Source of the DNA: Prolixibacteraceae bacterium
GTDB taxonomy: Bacteria; Bacteroidota; Bacteroidia; Bacteroidales; Prolixibacteraceae
DNA: 6,798 nt
Direction: 5' to 3'
Assembly (NCBI GenBank): GCA_016788685.1
Contig: JAEUSS010000133.1
Location: 1 to 6,798, forward strand
The translations under genes were made by a program, and so were the position numbers. This document shows, piece after piece, positions 1 to 5,711 of the stretch; within the stretch, counting starts at the first letter, position 1; each line of letters starts with the position of its first letter. Below the pieces are notes generated by a model. The model ran no database searches, was not told the origin of the DNA, and saw nothing but the letters and a program-made list of their open reading frames with translations.

Positions 1-2
1 TG

Positions 3-407
3 CCTAACGGAGAATACATTGTGTCGGCTGTATTACCCGGCTTTACACCGTCAAATTCATTGGTTCTGAAAATTGATGATGGAAAAGCCAGTTACGAGAA
101 CATCAACTTCACGGTTTACCTGGGCAACAACGTAATTACCGATAAACCTGAAATCAAACAGTTTGCGCTCGATTTATATCCCAACCCCACATCAGGTATC
201 ATTAACCTCCGAAGCAGCCAGGCTGAACAGACCATGTACCTCAGGGTAATTGACATGAACGGTAAACTGGCGATGAGGAAACAATTTGAGCCTGCCGATT
301 TATACCAGTTCGATATTGGCGGGTTGCGCCCAGCCACCTACATCATTGAAGTGAGGCACGGAAACAAAGTCAAAACTTTCACTGTTTTGCTGATGAACAA
401 CCGATAG
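3..407 (+). CDS. Secreted protein C-terminus with T9SS type A sorting domain (5' partial)
   Basis: The frame is open from the left edge (first full codon at position 3, reading PNGEYIVSAV), so the GTG at 21 is internal and the start lies outside the window. About the last 80 visible residues form a type A C-terminal sorting domain. It begins at DLYPNPTSG (the YPNP motif), continues through a beta-rich stretch containing VIDMNGK, then the GLRPATYIIEV motif (usual form L.pGtYii.v), and ends near KVKTFTVLL. In Bacteroidota this domain directs a Sec-exported protein through the outer-membrane type IX system, where it is cleaved and the cargo is released or anchored. The roughly 50 visible residues before it look beta-rich but name no catalytic domain, so the cargo's function cannot be read here. 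The gene ends in TAG and is followed by a strong hairpin, so it is the last gene of its transcript. The sorting-domain call is firm; the cargo is unknown. Confidence 0.9.
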   Translation, partial: PNGEYIVSAVLPGFTPSNSLVLKIDDGKASYENINFTVYLGNNVITDKPEIKQFALDLYPNPTSGIINLRSSQAEQTMYLRVIDMNGKLAMRKQFEPADLYQFDIGGLRPATYIIEVRHGNKVKTFTVLLMNNR

Positions 408-434
408 TGCCGGATTCAGAGTTTCAGAAAAGAC

Positions 435-472
435 CACAAAAGCAGGAGTAAAAAACTTCTGCTTTTGTGTTT
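435..472 (+). terminator. Intrinsic terminator after the T9SS cargo gene
   Basis: A perfect 11-bp inverted repeat (CACAAAAGCAG at 435-445, CTGCTTTTGTG at 459-469) extends inward by four further pairs, one of them G-U. This leaves a five-A loop at 450-454. Only a short TTT run follows (470-472). It sits 27 bases after the stop codon and before the next co-directional gene, the expected position for a terminator. The weak U-tract is the only reason for caution. Confidence 0.75.
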
Positions 473-497
473 CATGACCAACAGAAATGTATTTTTA
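464..497 (+). promoter_or_regulatory. Possible Bacteroidota-type promoter for the acetyltransferase gene
   Basis: TATTTTTA at 490-497 matches the -7 consensus TAnnTTTG at every defined base except the last. A TTTG lies upstream at 464-467 with a 22-base spacer, close to the -33 element spacing of this phylum. The -33 element would sit inside the right arm of the preceding terminator. The motif is short and AT-rich, so this is a weak prediction. Confidence 0.3.
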
Positions 498-520
498 CCT
501 GAGAAACGGGATGAAACGAA

Positions 521-1021
521 ATGAGTAACGAAATTACATTCAGAAAAATTGAGGAAAAAGATTTACCTTTTCTCAAGCAGGTGTACAAAAGTACCCGCGA
601 AGAAGAGTTAAAAATGGTCGACTGGCCTGAAATCCAGAAAGAACAGTTTATTACCCAGCAATTTGAAGCTCAGCACGATTACTATCAGCAGGTGTATCAC
701 GAAGCGACTTTTGAAATCATACTTTACTCCGGAGAACCCGCCGGCCGGCTCTATCTGTGGGAGTCGGAAAAGCAGATCCGGATTGTCGACATCTCCCTTT
801 TGCCGCCGTTCCGGAATCGGGGAATCGGAAGCCAAATACTGAAACAGCTGATCAAAAGATCAGAAGCAACTTCAAAAATTGTAAGCATCCATGTCGAATG
901 CTACAATCCGGCACTTTCACTTTACAAGCGCCTCGGGTTTGAACAAAAAGATCACACAGGGGTCTATTTCTACATGGAACGGCAACCTCAGCCACGGGCA
1001 GGGAACAGTCATTGCCCTTGA
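521..1021 (+). CDS. GNAT family N-acetyltransferase
   Basis: A 166-residue protein of the usual single-domain GNAT length. The GNAT fold transfers an acetyl group from acetyl-CoA to an amine on a small molecule, peptide or protein; the substrate cannot be inferred. Visible marks are the N-terminal ITFRKIEEKDLPFL strand and helix, central beta strands around residues 64-95, motif A (pyrophosphate binding) as RNRGIG at 98-103 preceded by LLPPF, and motif B as NPALSLYKRLGF at 129-140. The last 12 or so residues (RQPQPRAGNSHCP region) are a non-conserved tail. ATG 521 is chosen because the N-terminus fits the family. An ATG at 511 is in another frame and gives only five codons. There is no Shine-Dalgarno motif, normal for the phylum. 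The gene stands alone between an upstream terminator and a convergent gene whose stop is 7 bp away, so it is probably monocistronic. Confidence 0.9.
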   Translation: MSNEITFRKIEEKDLPFLKQVYKSTREEELKMVDWPEIQKEQFITQQFEAQHDYYQQVYHEATFEIILYSGEPAGRLYLWESEKQIRIVDISLLPPFRNRGIGSQILKQLIKRSEATSKIVSIHVECYNPALSLYKRLGFEQKDHTGVYFYMERQPQPRAGNSHCP

Positions 1022-1036
1022 TCTGGGGCTATTTTT
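1014..1036 (+). terminator. Possible terminator at the convergent gene junction
   Basis: A five-pair stem, GCCCT (1014-1018) with GGGGC (1025-1029, one G-U pair), encloses a six-base loop and is followed directly by TATTTTT (1030-1036). It overlaps the stop codons of both the acetyltransferase gene and the convergent regulator gene. The stem is short, so the call is tentative. If real, it would end the acetyltransferase transcript before it runs far antisense to the regulator. Confidence 0.35.
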
Positions 1037-3320
1037 CCACCTCTAAAGGTTCACTCACGACTAACGATTTAAAATCTCCGGAATATTTTTCCTGATAAAG
1101 CTCGAAGTAGAGTTTGGTGAAATTATCAAACATCGAGTAAGCCAGGCTAAGCTTTCCCTGACGGGTCAGGATACCAACCTTTTTTCGCAGTGAAGGTTCG
1201 TTCAGCGGATCGTTAATGCTGATGATTTCGGCCAGATCGAGCAACAGCGCATCATATTTTCCTTCCGGAAACAAGCGGAACAAATTTAACCCGAATTCGA
1301 TGATCCGGTTACTCATCCGGTCAATGTAAGGATCGACCCACGATTCGCTCATATTCGGGAACAGAGTACCCCGTTTCAGGATGGTAATGAGTTCGGGCAG
1401 TTCTGCCAGCAGCTTATCCTTCTCTGTGTATGTTTCCAGCTCGTCCAGTCTGCTCTCAACAAAAGCGTAGTCGGCAAAATAGCCTTCCGCAAACTCAAGT
1501 TTCCAGAGCTTATCCTGAAAAACCAGTTTCATTTCCGAACAGGATGCCAGCAACGCTTTCAGGTTCTGGATATTTGTCCCGCGAATATTCTTGGCATTCT
1601 GCGGACTCATGCCCGGCCACAGACAGTCGGACAGTTTCTTTGAACTGATTCCTTTCTGACCGGGCACACTGTGCAGAAAGATAAGCACAAACAACTGTTT
1701 TATTTTGGGCGAAAATTTCTGACTGATATCTTTCCCTTCGCAATTCATCACTTTCAGTCCGCCAAAACAGTTGACTTGCTCCTGACTTTTTGAACACGCA
1801 GACACTGCGGCAGTCCGTTGTTCGGGAACCTGAACCGGTTTGCTCAGCTCCGCAACTTCTGCCCGTTTCGTATTTTTCCTCTTCAGCATCAAAACTATGC
1901 CAACCGCTCCGGCCAAAAGTAAAATCCAGATGAACCAGTTTCCGGAGAACAACCGTTGACCGTGATTTTCGGATAAAAACTCATTGCGGACTTCGTCTTC
2001 GTTCAGCTCCCGGTCCCAGATTTTGATTTCCTGAATGTAACCTACAAAAAACTCTTCCCACAGGTTACTGCCAATCAGCATGGTATAGTCCGACTCGGTG
2101 TAAGGCTTTAACAAACTGATTTTCTCGGTCAGTTCGCCATTCATATAAAAGCTGACTTGATTGTCAGCGCTGTTATGAACCAGACTGATGAAAGTCCACT
2201 GATCAATCGGAATCCTGGTTTCAGGCGAATAATAATCTTTGACACCCTGCACGGTAAGAGTTAAGAGCCCGTCGTGAATTTTGAGTACAAAATCTTTCCC
2301 CTTGCCCAATATGCAGTTGTTGCGCCCCAGTTTGGCAGGCTTGATCCAGGCTGTAATGCTAAAGTTAGGCTTCAGCGCCGAGCGGCTCTTCAATCCACCA
2401 TCGAGGTAGGCTTTCCCGGAGAAAAACGCACAGTTTCCCCGGTTATCATCTTTAACGAAATCAATTCCGTAGGTAATTATTTCGTCATCGTTCCTGCGCT
2501 GAATGTTCTGCACTTCATTTGAGAAGGAATAGTGATCGGTCAGCCCGAAATCAGGATCGAGCGGAACTGCATTGAAAACTTTAAGGTTGCGCAGGTTTTC
2601 GGGGCTTGGAAGAATGATATCAGGAGAAAACTGATAGCCGGCTTTGTATGGCGATAACGATGATGTGGTATACGCTCCCATCGGAAAACTAAAGAAACCG
2701 TTCGTTTTACGGTTTGGATAATCTTTCCACGAAACATCACCGAGTAACTGATCGCCATTTTTCACCACACCAAAAATCTTCGGGTGAGTATTGAGGGTCA
2801 GAATTACTGCAGCCGCTTTACTCCAGTTTTCAGGAGCAGTGCGTATAAAATTCGGTATTTTACCCGAATGATCCCAAGACTGAATAAAAAAGTCAGCCGG
2901 GGGAACCGAATCTGCAGTTACTTCCATCAGCAAGAAAGCCTTTTTCCCAACTGAATCGCTGACCAGATTCACATCCCGGCCAGTCAACACTACTGTTCCG
3001 GGCGTTGGAGCTACCGAATCGGTACCTGAAATGATGACCAGCGGCCTGATTTCATCCGGATAGCTGCTCTGCAATCGTTTCAGGGCATCATTCGTGTTTC
3101 CCGGATTCAGGATGGCCAGCGGAACCCGTTTCTCAATCAGCGAATCCACCCGGGATGAGTTCAGTTCATCCGGATAGATGAGCAAGTGAGAGCGCAACCT
3201 CAACGATTGAAGAATACTGTCTTTCAATAAAGCGGGGTCGCCATTTCCAGCCCGAAGAATCAGCGGGAACACACCTGCCAGAAAGAGCAAAATGAACCGA
3301 TATGATTTGATTTTGAACAA
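1029..3320 (-). CDS. Membrane-spanning LamG-domain transcriptional regulator with SARP-like winged helix and BTAD-like domain
   Basis: This 763-residue protein reads as a one-component sensor. Residues 1-24 form a signal peptide (KIKSYR then FILLFLAGVFPLIL). Residues 25-280 are an exported region I cannot assign. Residues 284-449 resemble a LamG/concanavalin-like jelly roll: ITAWIKP at 322-328, QWTFISLVHN at 374-383, VSFYMNG at 389-395, IQEIKIWDREL at 429-439. One transmembrane helix lies at 462-479, followed by KRKNTKR, which places the C-terminus in the cytoplasm. Residues 518-610 form an OmpR/SARP-type winged helix (FGGLKV, FSPKIKQLFVLIFLH, ISSKKLSDCLWPG, NIRGTNIQNLKALL). Residues 611-763 are helical and resemble the bacterial transcriptional activation domain (AEIISINDPLNEPSLRKKV, then GKLSLAYSMFDNF). 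The start is TTG at 3320. No ATG lies between the upstream in-frame stop and residue 132, and TTG keeps a good signal peptide. The likely role is to sense a periplasmic ligand, perhaps a glycan, and control transcription. Ligand and targets are unknown. Confidence 0.8.
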   Translation of the reverse strand: MFKIKSYRFILLFLAGVFPLILRAGNGDPALLKDSILQSLRLRSHLLIYPDELNSSRVDSLIEKRVPLAILNPGNTNDALKRLQSSYPDEIRPLVIISGTDSVAPTPGTVVLTGRDVNLVSDSVGKKAFLLMEVTADSVPPADFFIQSWDHSGKIPNFIRTAPENWSKAAAVILTLNTHPKIFGVVKNGDQLLGDVSWKDYPNRKTNGFFSFPMGAYTTSSLSPYKAGYQFSPDIILPSPENLRNLKVFNAVPLDPDFGLTDHYSFSNEVQNIQRRNDDEIITYGIDFVKDDNRGNCAFFSGKAYLDGGLKSRSALKPNFSITAWIKPAKLGRNNCILGKGKDFVLKIHDGLLTLTVQGVKDYYSPETRIPIDQWTFISLVHNSADNQVSFYMNGELTEKISLLKPYTESDYTMLIGSNLWEEFFVGYIQEIKIWDRELNEDEVRNEFLSENHGQRLFSGNWFIWILLLAGAVGIVLMLKRKNTKRAEVAELSKPVQVPEQRTAAVSACSKSQEQVNCFGGLKVMNCEGKDISQKFSPKIKQLFVLIFLHSVPGQKGISSKKLSDCLWPGMSPQNAKNIRGTNIQNLKALLASCSEMKLVFQDKLWKLEFAEGYFADYAFVESRLDELETYTEKDKLLAELPELITILKRGTLFPNMSESWVDPYIDRMSNRIIEFGLNLFRLFPEGKYDALLLDLAEIISINDPLNEPSLRKKVGILTRQGKLSLAYSMFDNFTKLYFELYQEKYSGDFKSLVVSEPLEVEK

Positions 3321-3342
3321 AAGTACAAGGAAATTAAGTTAT
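3318..3342 (-). promoter_or_regulatory. Perfect TAnnTTTG box overlapping the regulator's TTG start
   Basis: On the minus strand TACTTTTG (3318-3325) matches the Bacteroidota -7 consensus TAnnTTTG exactly, and its last three bases are the inferred TTG start codon. A GTTG lies 18 bases upstream as a possible -33 element. A transcript from this box would start inside the coding sequence, which conflicts with the TTG start and with the intact signal peptide. Either the match is chance, or the start assignment is wrong. Confidence 0.2.
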
Positions 3343-3390
3343 ACAACTATCAGGCTTCAGCCCTAAACACAATCTGCGTTTCTCCTGAAA

Positions 3391-3408
3391 AACATTTCGT
3401 CAAATGTT
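3391..3408. repeat. Inverted repeat upstream of the regulator gene
   Basis: AACATTT (3391-3397) and AAATGTT (3402-3408) form a perfect 7-bp inverted repeat around a 4-base spacer. It lies 71 bases upstream of the regulator start and spans the stop codon of the ligase remnant. The size and symmetry would fit a dimeric operator or a small hairpin, but short AT-rich palindromes also occur by chance. Confidence 0.4.
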
Positions 3409-3579
3409 CTCGGAATACCAACTTCTTTTTTCCCCGGAGCAACCGTTTGTTTTCCGCCCCGGCACAGCAGAGGTTACAAACTCATAATCAGGATCATTAA
3501 CCTGACACCCGTTATAAAAAAGTGCAACGAACAGACCGGGCAGCGCACTTCCGCCACTGGCTATAAAATGTACTCTCAT
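3400..3579 (-). pseudogene. Decayed N-terminal fragment of an Mpl/MurC-type UDP-N-acetylmuramate ligase
   Basis: From an ATG at 3579 a 59-codon frame begins MRVHFIASGGSALPGLFVAL and continues NGCQVNDPDYEF, ending RSWYSENI before TGA at 3402-3400. From memory, Bacteroidota Mpl-type Mur ligases begin close to MRIHFIAIGGSAMHNLAIAL, continue KGYQVTGSDDEIFEPS, and reach a GWFPENI-like motif near residue 60. The fragment matches this without gaps, at roughly half of the first 33 positions. Intact family members are about 450 residues with a central ATP-binding GKT motif and a C-terminal domain, both absent here. The glycine-rich nucleotide loop is altered and the conserved SDDEIFEP stretch is eroded, as expected in decay. 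Beyond the stop, the same frame reads LCLGLKPDS (3346-3372), which may echo the family's VILGMHAKPDN stretch, so homology could continue to about 3337. It is not a functional ligase. The main alternative is a chance frame, which the gapless match makes unlikely. Confidence 0.7.
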
Positions 3580-3607
3580 CACGCTCAGTTTTGAAGCTTG
3601 CAAATTA

Positions 3608-3686
3608 GTCAAAAAAACCGATGATTGTCGTCCAAAAAAACTGATCTTCGCAATCTGATTTCTGACAAAAAATGGATAAAAAAAAA
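3608..3686. promoter_or_regulatory. Phased A-tracts before the DUF3810 gene
   Basis: Runs of A lie at 3611-3617, 3634-3640, 3667-3672 and 3678-3686, with start-to-start distances of 23, 33 and 11 bases, close to whole helical turns. The first two sit in a near-repeat, GTCAAAAAAAC (3608-3618) and GTCCAAAAAAAC (3630-3641). Phased A-tracts bend DNA and often flank promoters. The last tract is the Lys-rich start of the coding region, so part of the phasing may be incidental. No clear TAnnTTTG box was found for the DUF3810 gene. Confidence 0.35.
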
Positions 3687-4766
3687 TTCAGGAGAATATT
3701 CTTTTCCCGCACAGCTCTGCCCATCTGGCTTGCTCTGGCAACTTTCGGGCTGACTGAGCTGTTCGCCCGAAACCCCGGGGTTACCGAAACGGTATATTCC
3801 CAAACCATATATCCTGTTTTTTCCTTCTGCCTGTCGTTCCTGAGCAAATGGGTTTCCTTCTCGCTTGACGATGCGTTTTATGCACTGTTACTCGCATTTC
3901 TGCTTGTACTTATTGTTTTAGTCCTTCTCCGGAAAATAGCATTTGGCAAATTTTTGCTGTTGACGATCCAGACCATGGCGATCTGCTACGTGCTGTTTTA
4001 CTGGTTTTGGGGTTTTAACTACTACCGCAACGGCATTAATCAGCGACTTGCCATCTCGAAATCGAAGCCCGATACGGTCATGCTTGTGCGTGTTCTCGAA
4101 GACCTGATTACACAAACCAACGAATCGTATTGCACTTACGAAAACGTGAACTATCCGACCATCGACTCTTTGGTTGAAGCCTCTTATAAAAAACACGCTT
4201 CGTTCCTGAAACTGAGTTATCCGCAGGGACATCGCCGCCCGAAATCCATTACATTGAGCCCGCTTTTTGCAAAAGCATCCATTGCCGGATACTACGGCCC
4301 TTTTTTCAGCGAAGTGCATTTGAACGACAGCCTGCTGGCCATCGAATATCCTCAAATCCTGGCTCACGAGTTTGCCCACCAGTTTGGTATCACCAGCGAA
4401 GCTGAAGCGAATTTCTACAGCTGGCTGGTTTGTTCGCAAAGCGACTCCAATCACCTGAAATACAGCGCCAACATCAGCATGCTCAATTATTTTTTATCTC
4501 AGGCCAAACACCTTCAAAATTTCCCGGATCTGGTTCATCAGATCAGAAAACCGGTCATCGAAGATATCCGAAAGGTTCAGCAACACTGGGAAAGGATGAG
4601 AAACGACAAGGTAGACAAGGCTGCCGGAAAAATGAATGATGTTTACCTGAAAACCAACAAAATAGAAAAAGGCATCGAAGACTATTTCGGGGTTGTTCAG
4701 TTTGTTATGGACTTTTCAACCGACTCGGTGGCTCAAAAAAGGCTGAACAACCGCAATCTCCAATGA
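3672..4766 (+). CDS. DUF3810 family membrane protein, putative zinc metallopeptidase
   Basis: This 364-residue protein has three predicted membrane segments near residues 14-32, 68-87 and 94-114. A large soluble part follows. It carries HEFAH at 232-236, in the context ILAHEFAHQFG, then SEAEANFYSWL at 242-252. HExxH plus a downstream acidic residue (E243 or E245) is the gluzincin-type zinc site, in which the first glutamate is the catalytic base. This arrangement and length match the Bacteroidota family DUF3810, whose substrate is not known to me. The C-terminal 80 residues are helical and charged (KVQQHWERMRNDKVDKAAG). A GYYGPFFSEVHLN segment at 206-218 precedes the zinc motif, as a beta-edge strand often does in metallopeptidases. 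The start is the ATG at 3672 after an A-rich leader; the Lys/Arg-rich N-terminus fits an inner-membrane anchor. The hydrolase gene follows 69 bp later on the same strand. The family call is firm; activity is inferred. Confidence 0.85.
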   Translation: MDKKKFRRIFFSRTALPIWLALATFGLTELFARNPGVTETVYSQTIYPVFSFCLSFLSKWVSFSLDDAFYALLLAFLLVLIVLVLLRKIAFGKFLLLTIQTMAICYVLFYWFWGFNYYRNGINQRLAISKSKPDTVMLVRVLEDLITQTNESYCTYENVNYPTIDSLVEASYKKHASFLKLSYPQGHRRPKSITLSPLFAKASIAGYYGPFFSEVHLNDSLLAIEYPQILAHEFAHQFGITSEAEANFYSWLVCSQSDSNHLKYSANISMLNYFLSQAKHLQNFPDLVHQIRKPVIEDIRKVQQHWERMRNDKVDKAAGKMNDVYLKTNKIEKGIEDYFGVVQFVMDFSTDSVAQKRLNNRNLQ

Positions 4767-4778
4767 TCAAAAATCCGC

Positions 4779-4798
4779 GTCAACTGTTTCCTGTTGAC
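4779..4798. repeat. Small hairpin between the DUF3810 and hydrolase genes
   Basis: GTCAAC (4779-4784) and GTTGAC (4793-4798) form a perfect 6-bp inverted repeat with an 8-base loop. A competing pairing, ACTGT (4783-4787) with ACAGT (4797-4801), overlaps it. No T-tract follows, so it does not look like a terminator. It could modulate read-through or protect an mRNA end if the two genes are cotranscribed. Confidence 0.35.
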
Positions 4799-4835
4799 AG
4801 TGATTAAAAACAGAACTCCAACAAAACTGAAGCAC

Positions 4836-5669
4836 ATGAAAATACACCCCATACACGCCGGAAATTTCAGCTGCGACGGCGGCGCGCTGTTTAGCGTAAT
4901 CCCCAAGCCCATGTGGAACAAGGTTTATCCGGCTGACGAAAACAACATCGTTAAAATGACCATGCGATGTATGCTCATTGACCTGGGAGACCGGAAAATT
5001 CTGGTTGAAGCCGGAGTCGGAAACCATTATACTGAAAAAGTACGCCGGAACAACGGGCACGAAGAAACGGATGTCATTGAGAAATCGCTGGCCGGCAAAG
5101 GTTATTCCGCAGATGAAATAACCGATGTCGTTTTTACGCATCTGCACTGGGATCACTGCAACGGCGCCGTACTGAACAAAAACGGACAACTGAAACTCCA
5201 GTTTCCGAAGGCCACACACTGGTGCAGCAAACAGCAATGGGAACACGCCCAAATCTCGAACATCCGTGAGCGGGCAGCCTATTATCCTGAAATCCTCGAA
5301 TTTCTGAGAGCCCAAGGCCAGATGCAGCTGATTGAGAATGAGGGTGAGATTTTCCCCGGAATTTCAGTCCGGATGTACGACGGGCACACTCCCGGACAGA
5401 TGATTCCGTTCATCAATTCCGGAGAAAAAACATACGTTTACATGTCAGATCTGATTCCGACCGCTGCCAATATCCCCGTTGTGTGGCTGGCTTCTTACGA
5501 TCTATTTCCGGTAACAGCCCTGGAGGAAAAAGAAGCTTTTCTGAGAGAAGCTGCCGGGGAGAATTACATCTTGTTTTTCGAGCACGACTTTTACACCGAA
5601 TGTGCTACGGTTGAATGGACAGAGAACGGTCCGAAGGTGAAAGAAAAATTCAGCATAAAATTGTCGTAG
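4836..5669 (+). CDS. MBL-fold metallo-hydrolase, lactonase/phosphotriesterase-like branch
   Basis: A 277-residue metallo-beta-lactamase-fold enzyme. The signature is FTHLHWDHCNG, giving metal ligands H102, H104, D106 and H107. H184 lies in DGHTPGQM, the bridging D205 in VYMSDL, and H250 in FFEHDFY. All seven ligands of a dinuclear zinc site are therefore present. Early strands read MRCMLIDLGDRKILVEAGVG, typical of the branch that includes acyl-homoserine lactonases and methyl-parathion-hydrolase-like enzymes. Such proteins hydrolyse lactones or phosphate esters, but members have broad and often unknown substrates. No signal peptide is visible, so it is probably cytoplasmic. I chose the ATG at 4836, where MKIHPIHAGNF matches the usual family start; a TTG at 4794 would add 14 polar residues. 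It follows the DUF3810 gene by 69 bp on the same strand and may be cotranscribed. Its 3' side has a T-rich stretch (5681-5686) but no convincing terminator stem. The fold and active site are sure; the substrate is not. Confidence 0.88.
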   Translation: MKIHPIHAGNFSCDGGALFSVIPKPMWNKVYPADENNIVKMTMRCMLIDLGDRKILVEAGVGNHYTEKVRRNNGHEETDVIEKSLAGKGYSADEITDVVFTHLHWDHCNGAVLNKNGQLKLQFPKATHWCSKQQWEHAQISNIRERAAYYPEILEFLRAQGQMQLIENEGEIFPGISVRMYDGHTPGQMIPFINSGEKTYVYMSDLIPTAANIPVVWLASYDLFPVTALEEKEAFLREAAGENYILFFEHDFYTECATVEWTENGPKVKEKFSIKLS

Positions 5670-5711
5670 TCCCGGTTCTCTTTTTTCTATTAATCCGGAA
5701 CAAAAGATTGC

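Larger units (their letters stand above)
3321..3671. other. 351-bp region without an intact gene, between divergent genes
   Basis: The region separates the LamG-domain regulator (-) from the DUF3810 gene (+). It holds a minus-strand remnant of a Mur-ligase-like gene, a 7-bp inverted repeat at 3391-3408, a weak 5-bp inverted repeat (TCAGG 3488-3492, CCTGA 3501-3505), and a run of phased A-tracts next to the DUF3810 start. A plus-strand 27-codon frame at 3404-3487 is the only other open frame of note and has no recognisable content. Promoters for both flanking genes must lie here unless they sit inside the remnant. Confidence 0.7.

Noticed and set aside
1510..1797. 95-codon minus-strand frame within the regulator gene
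   Set aside because: It overlaps the winged-helix coding region in another frame. The regulator frame continues without interruption, so no frameshift needs explaining.
3404..3487. 27-codon plus-strand frame starting MFSEYQLLF
   Set aside because: It is opposite the ligase remnant, has no recognisable content, and shares its bases with a frame that has family similarity.
3603..3847. Minus-strand frames opposite the DUF3810 start
   Set aside because: They are antisense to the membrane-anchor coding region, have no signal peptide or motif, and overlap each other in two frames.
3918..4454. 178-codon minus-strand open frame opposite the DUF3810 gene
   Set aside because: It lies wholly antisense to a gene with clear motifs, and its translation has no recognisable domain and an Arg/Val/Gln-heavy composition typical of a shadow frame.
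4794..4835. Upstream TTG start for the MBL hydrolase
   Set aside because: It would add 14 polar residues before the usual family start and lies over an intergenic hairpin; the ATG at 4836 fits better.
4767..5315. 182-codon minus-strand open frame opposite the MBL hydrolase
   Set aside because: It is antisense to a gene with a complete zinc site, and its Phe/Val-rich translation shows no domain.
5621..5686. Stem AGAGAAC / GTTCTCT followed by T6 after the hydrolase gene as a plus-strand terminator
   Set aside because: The loop would be about 47 bases and the stem only 7 bp, so the T-run alone does not support a terminator.
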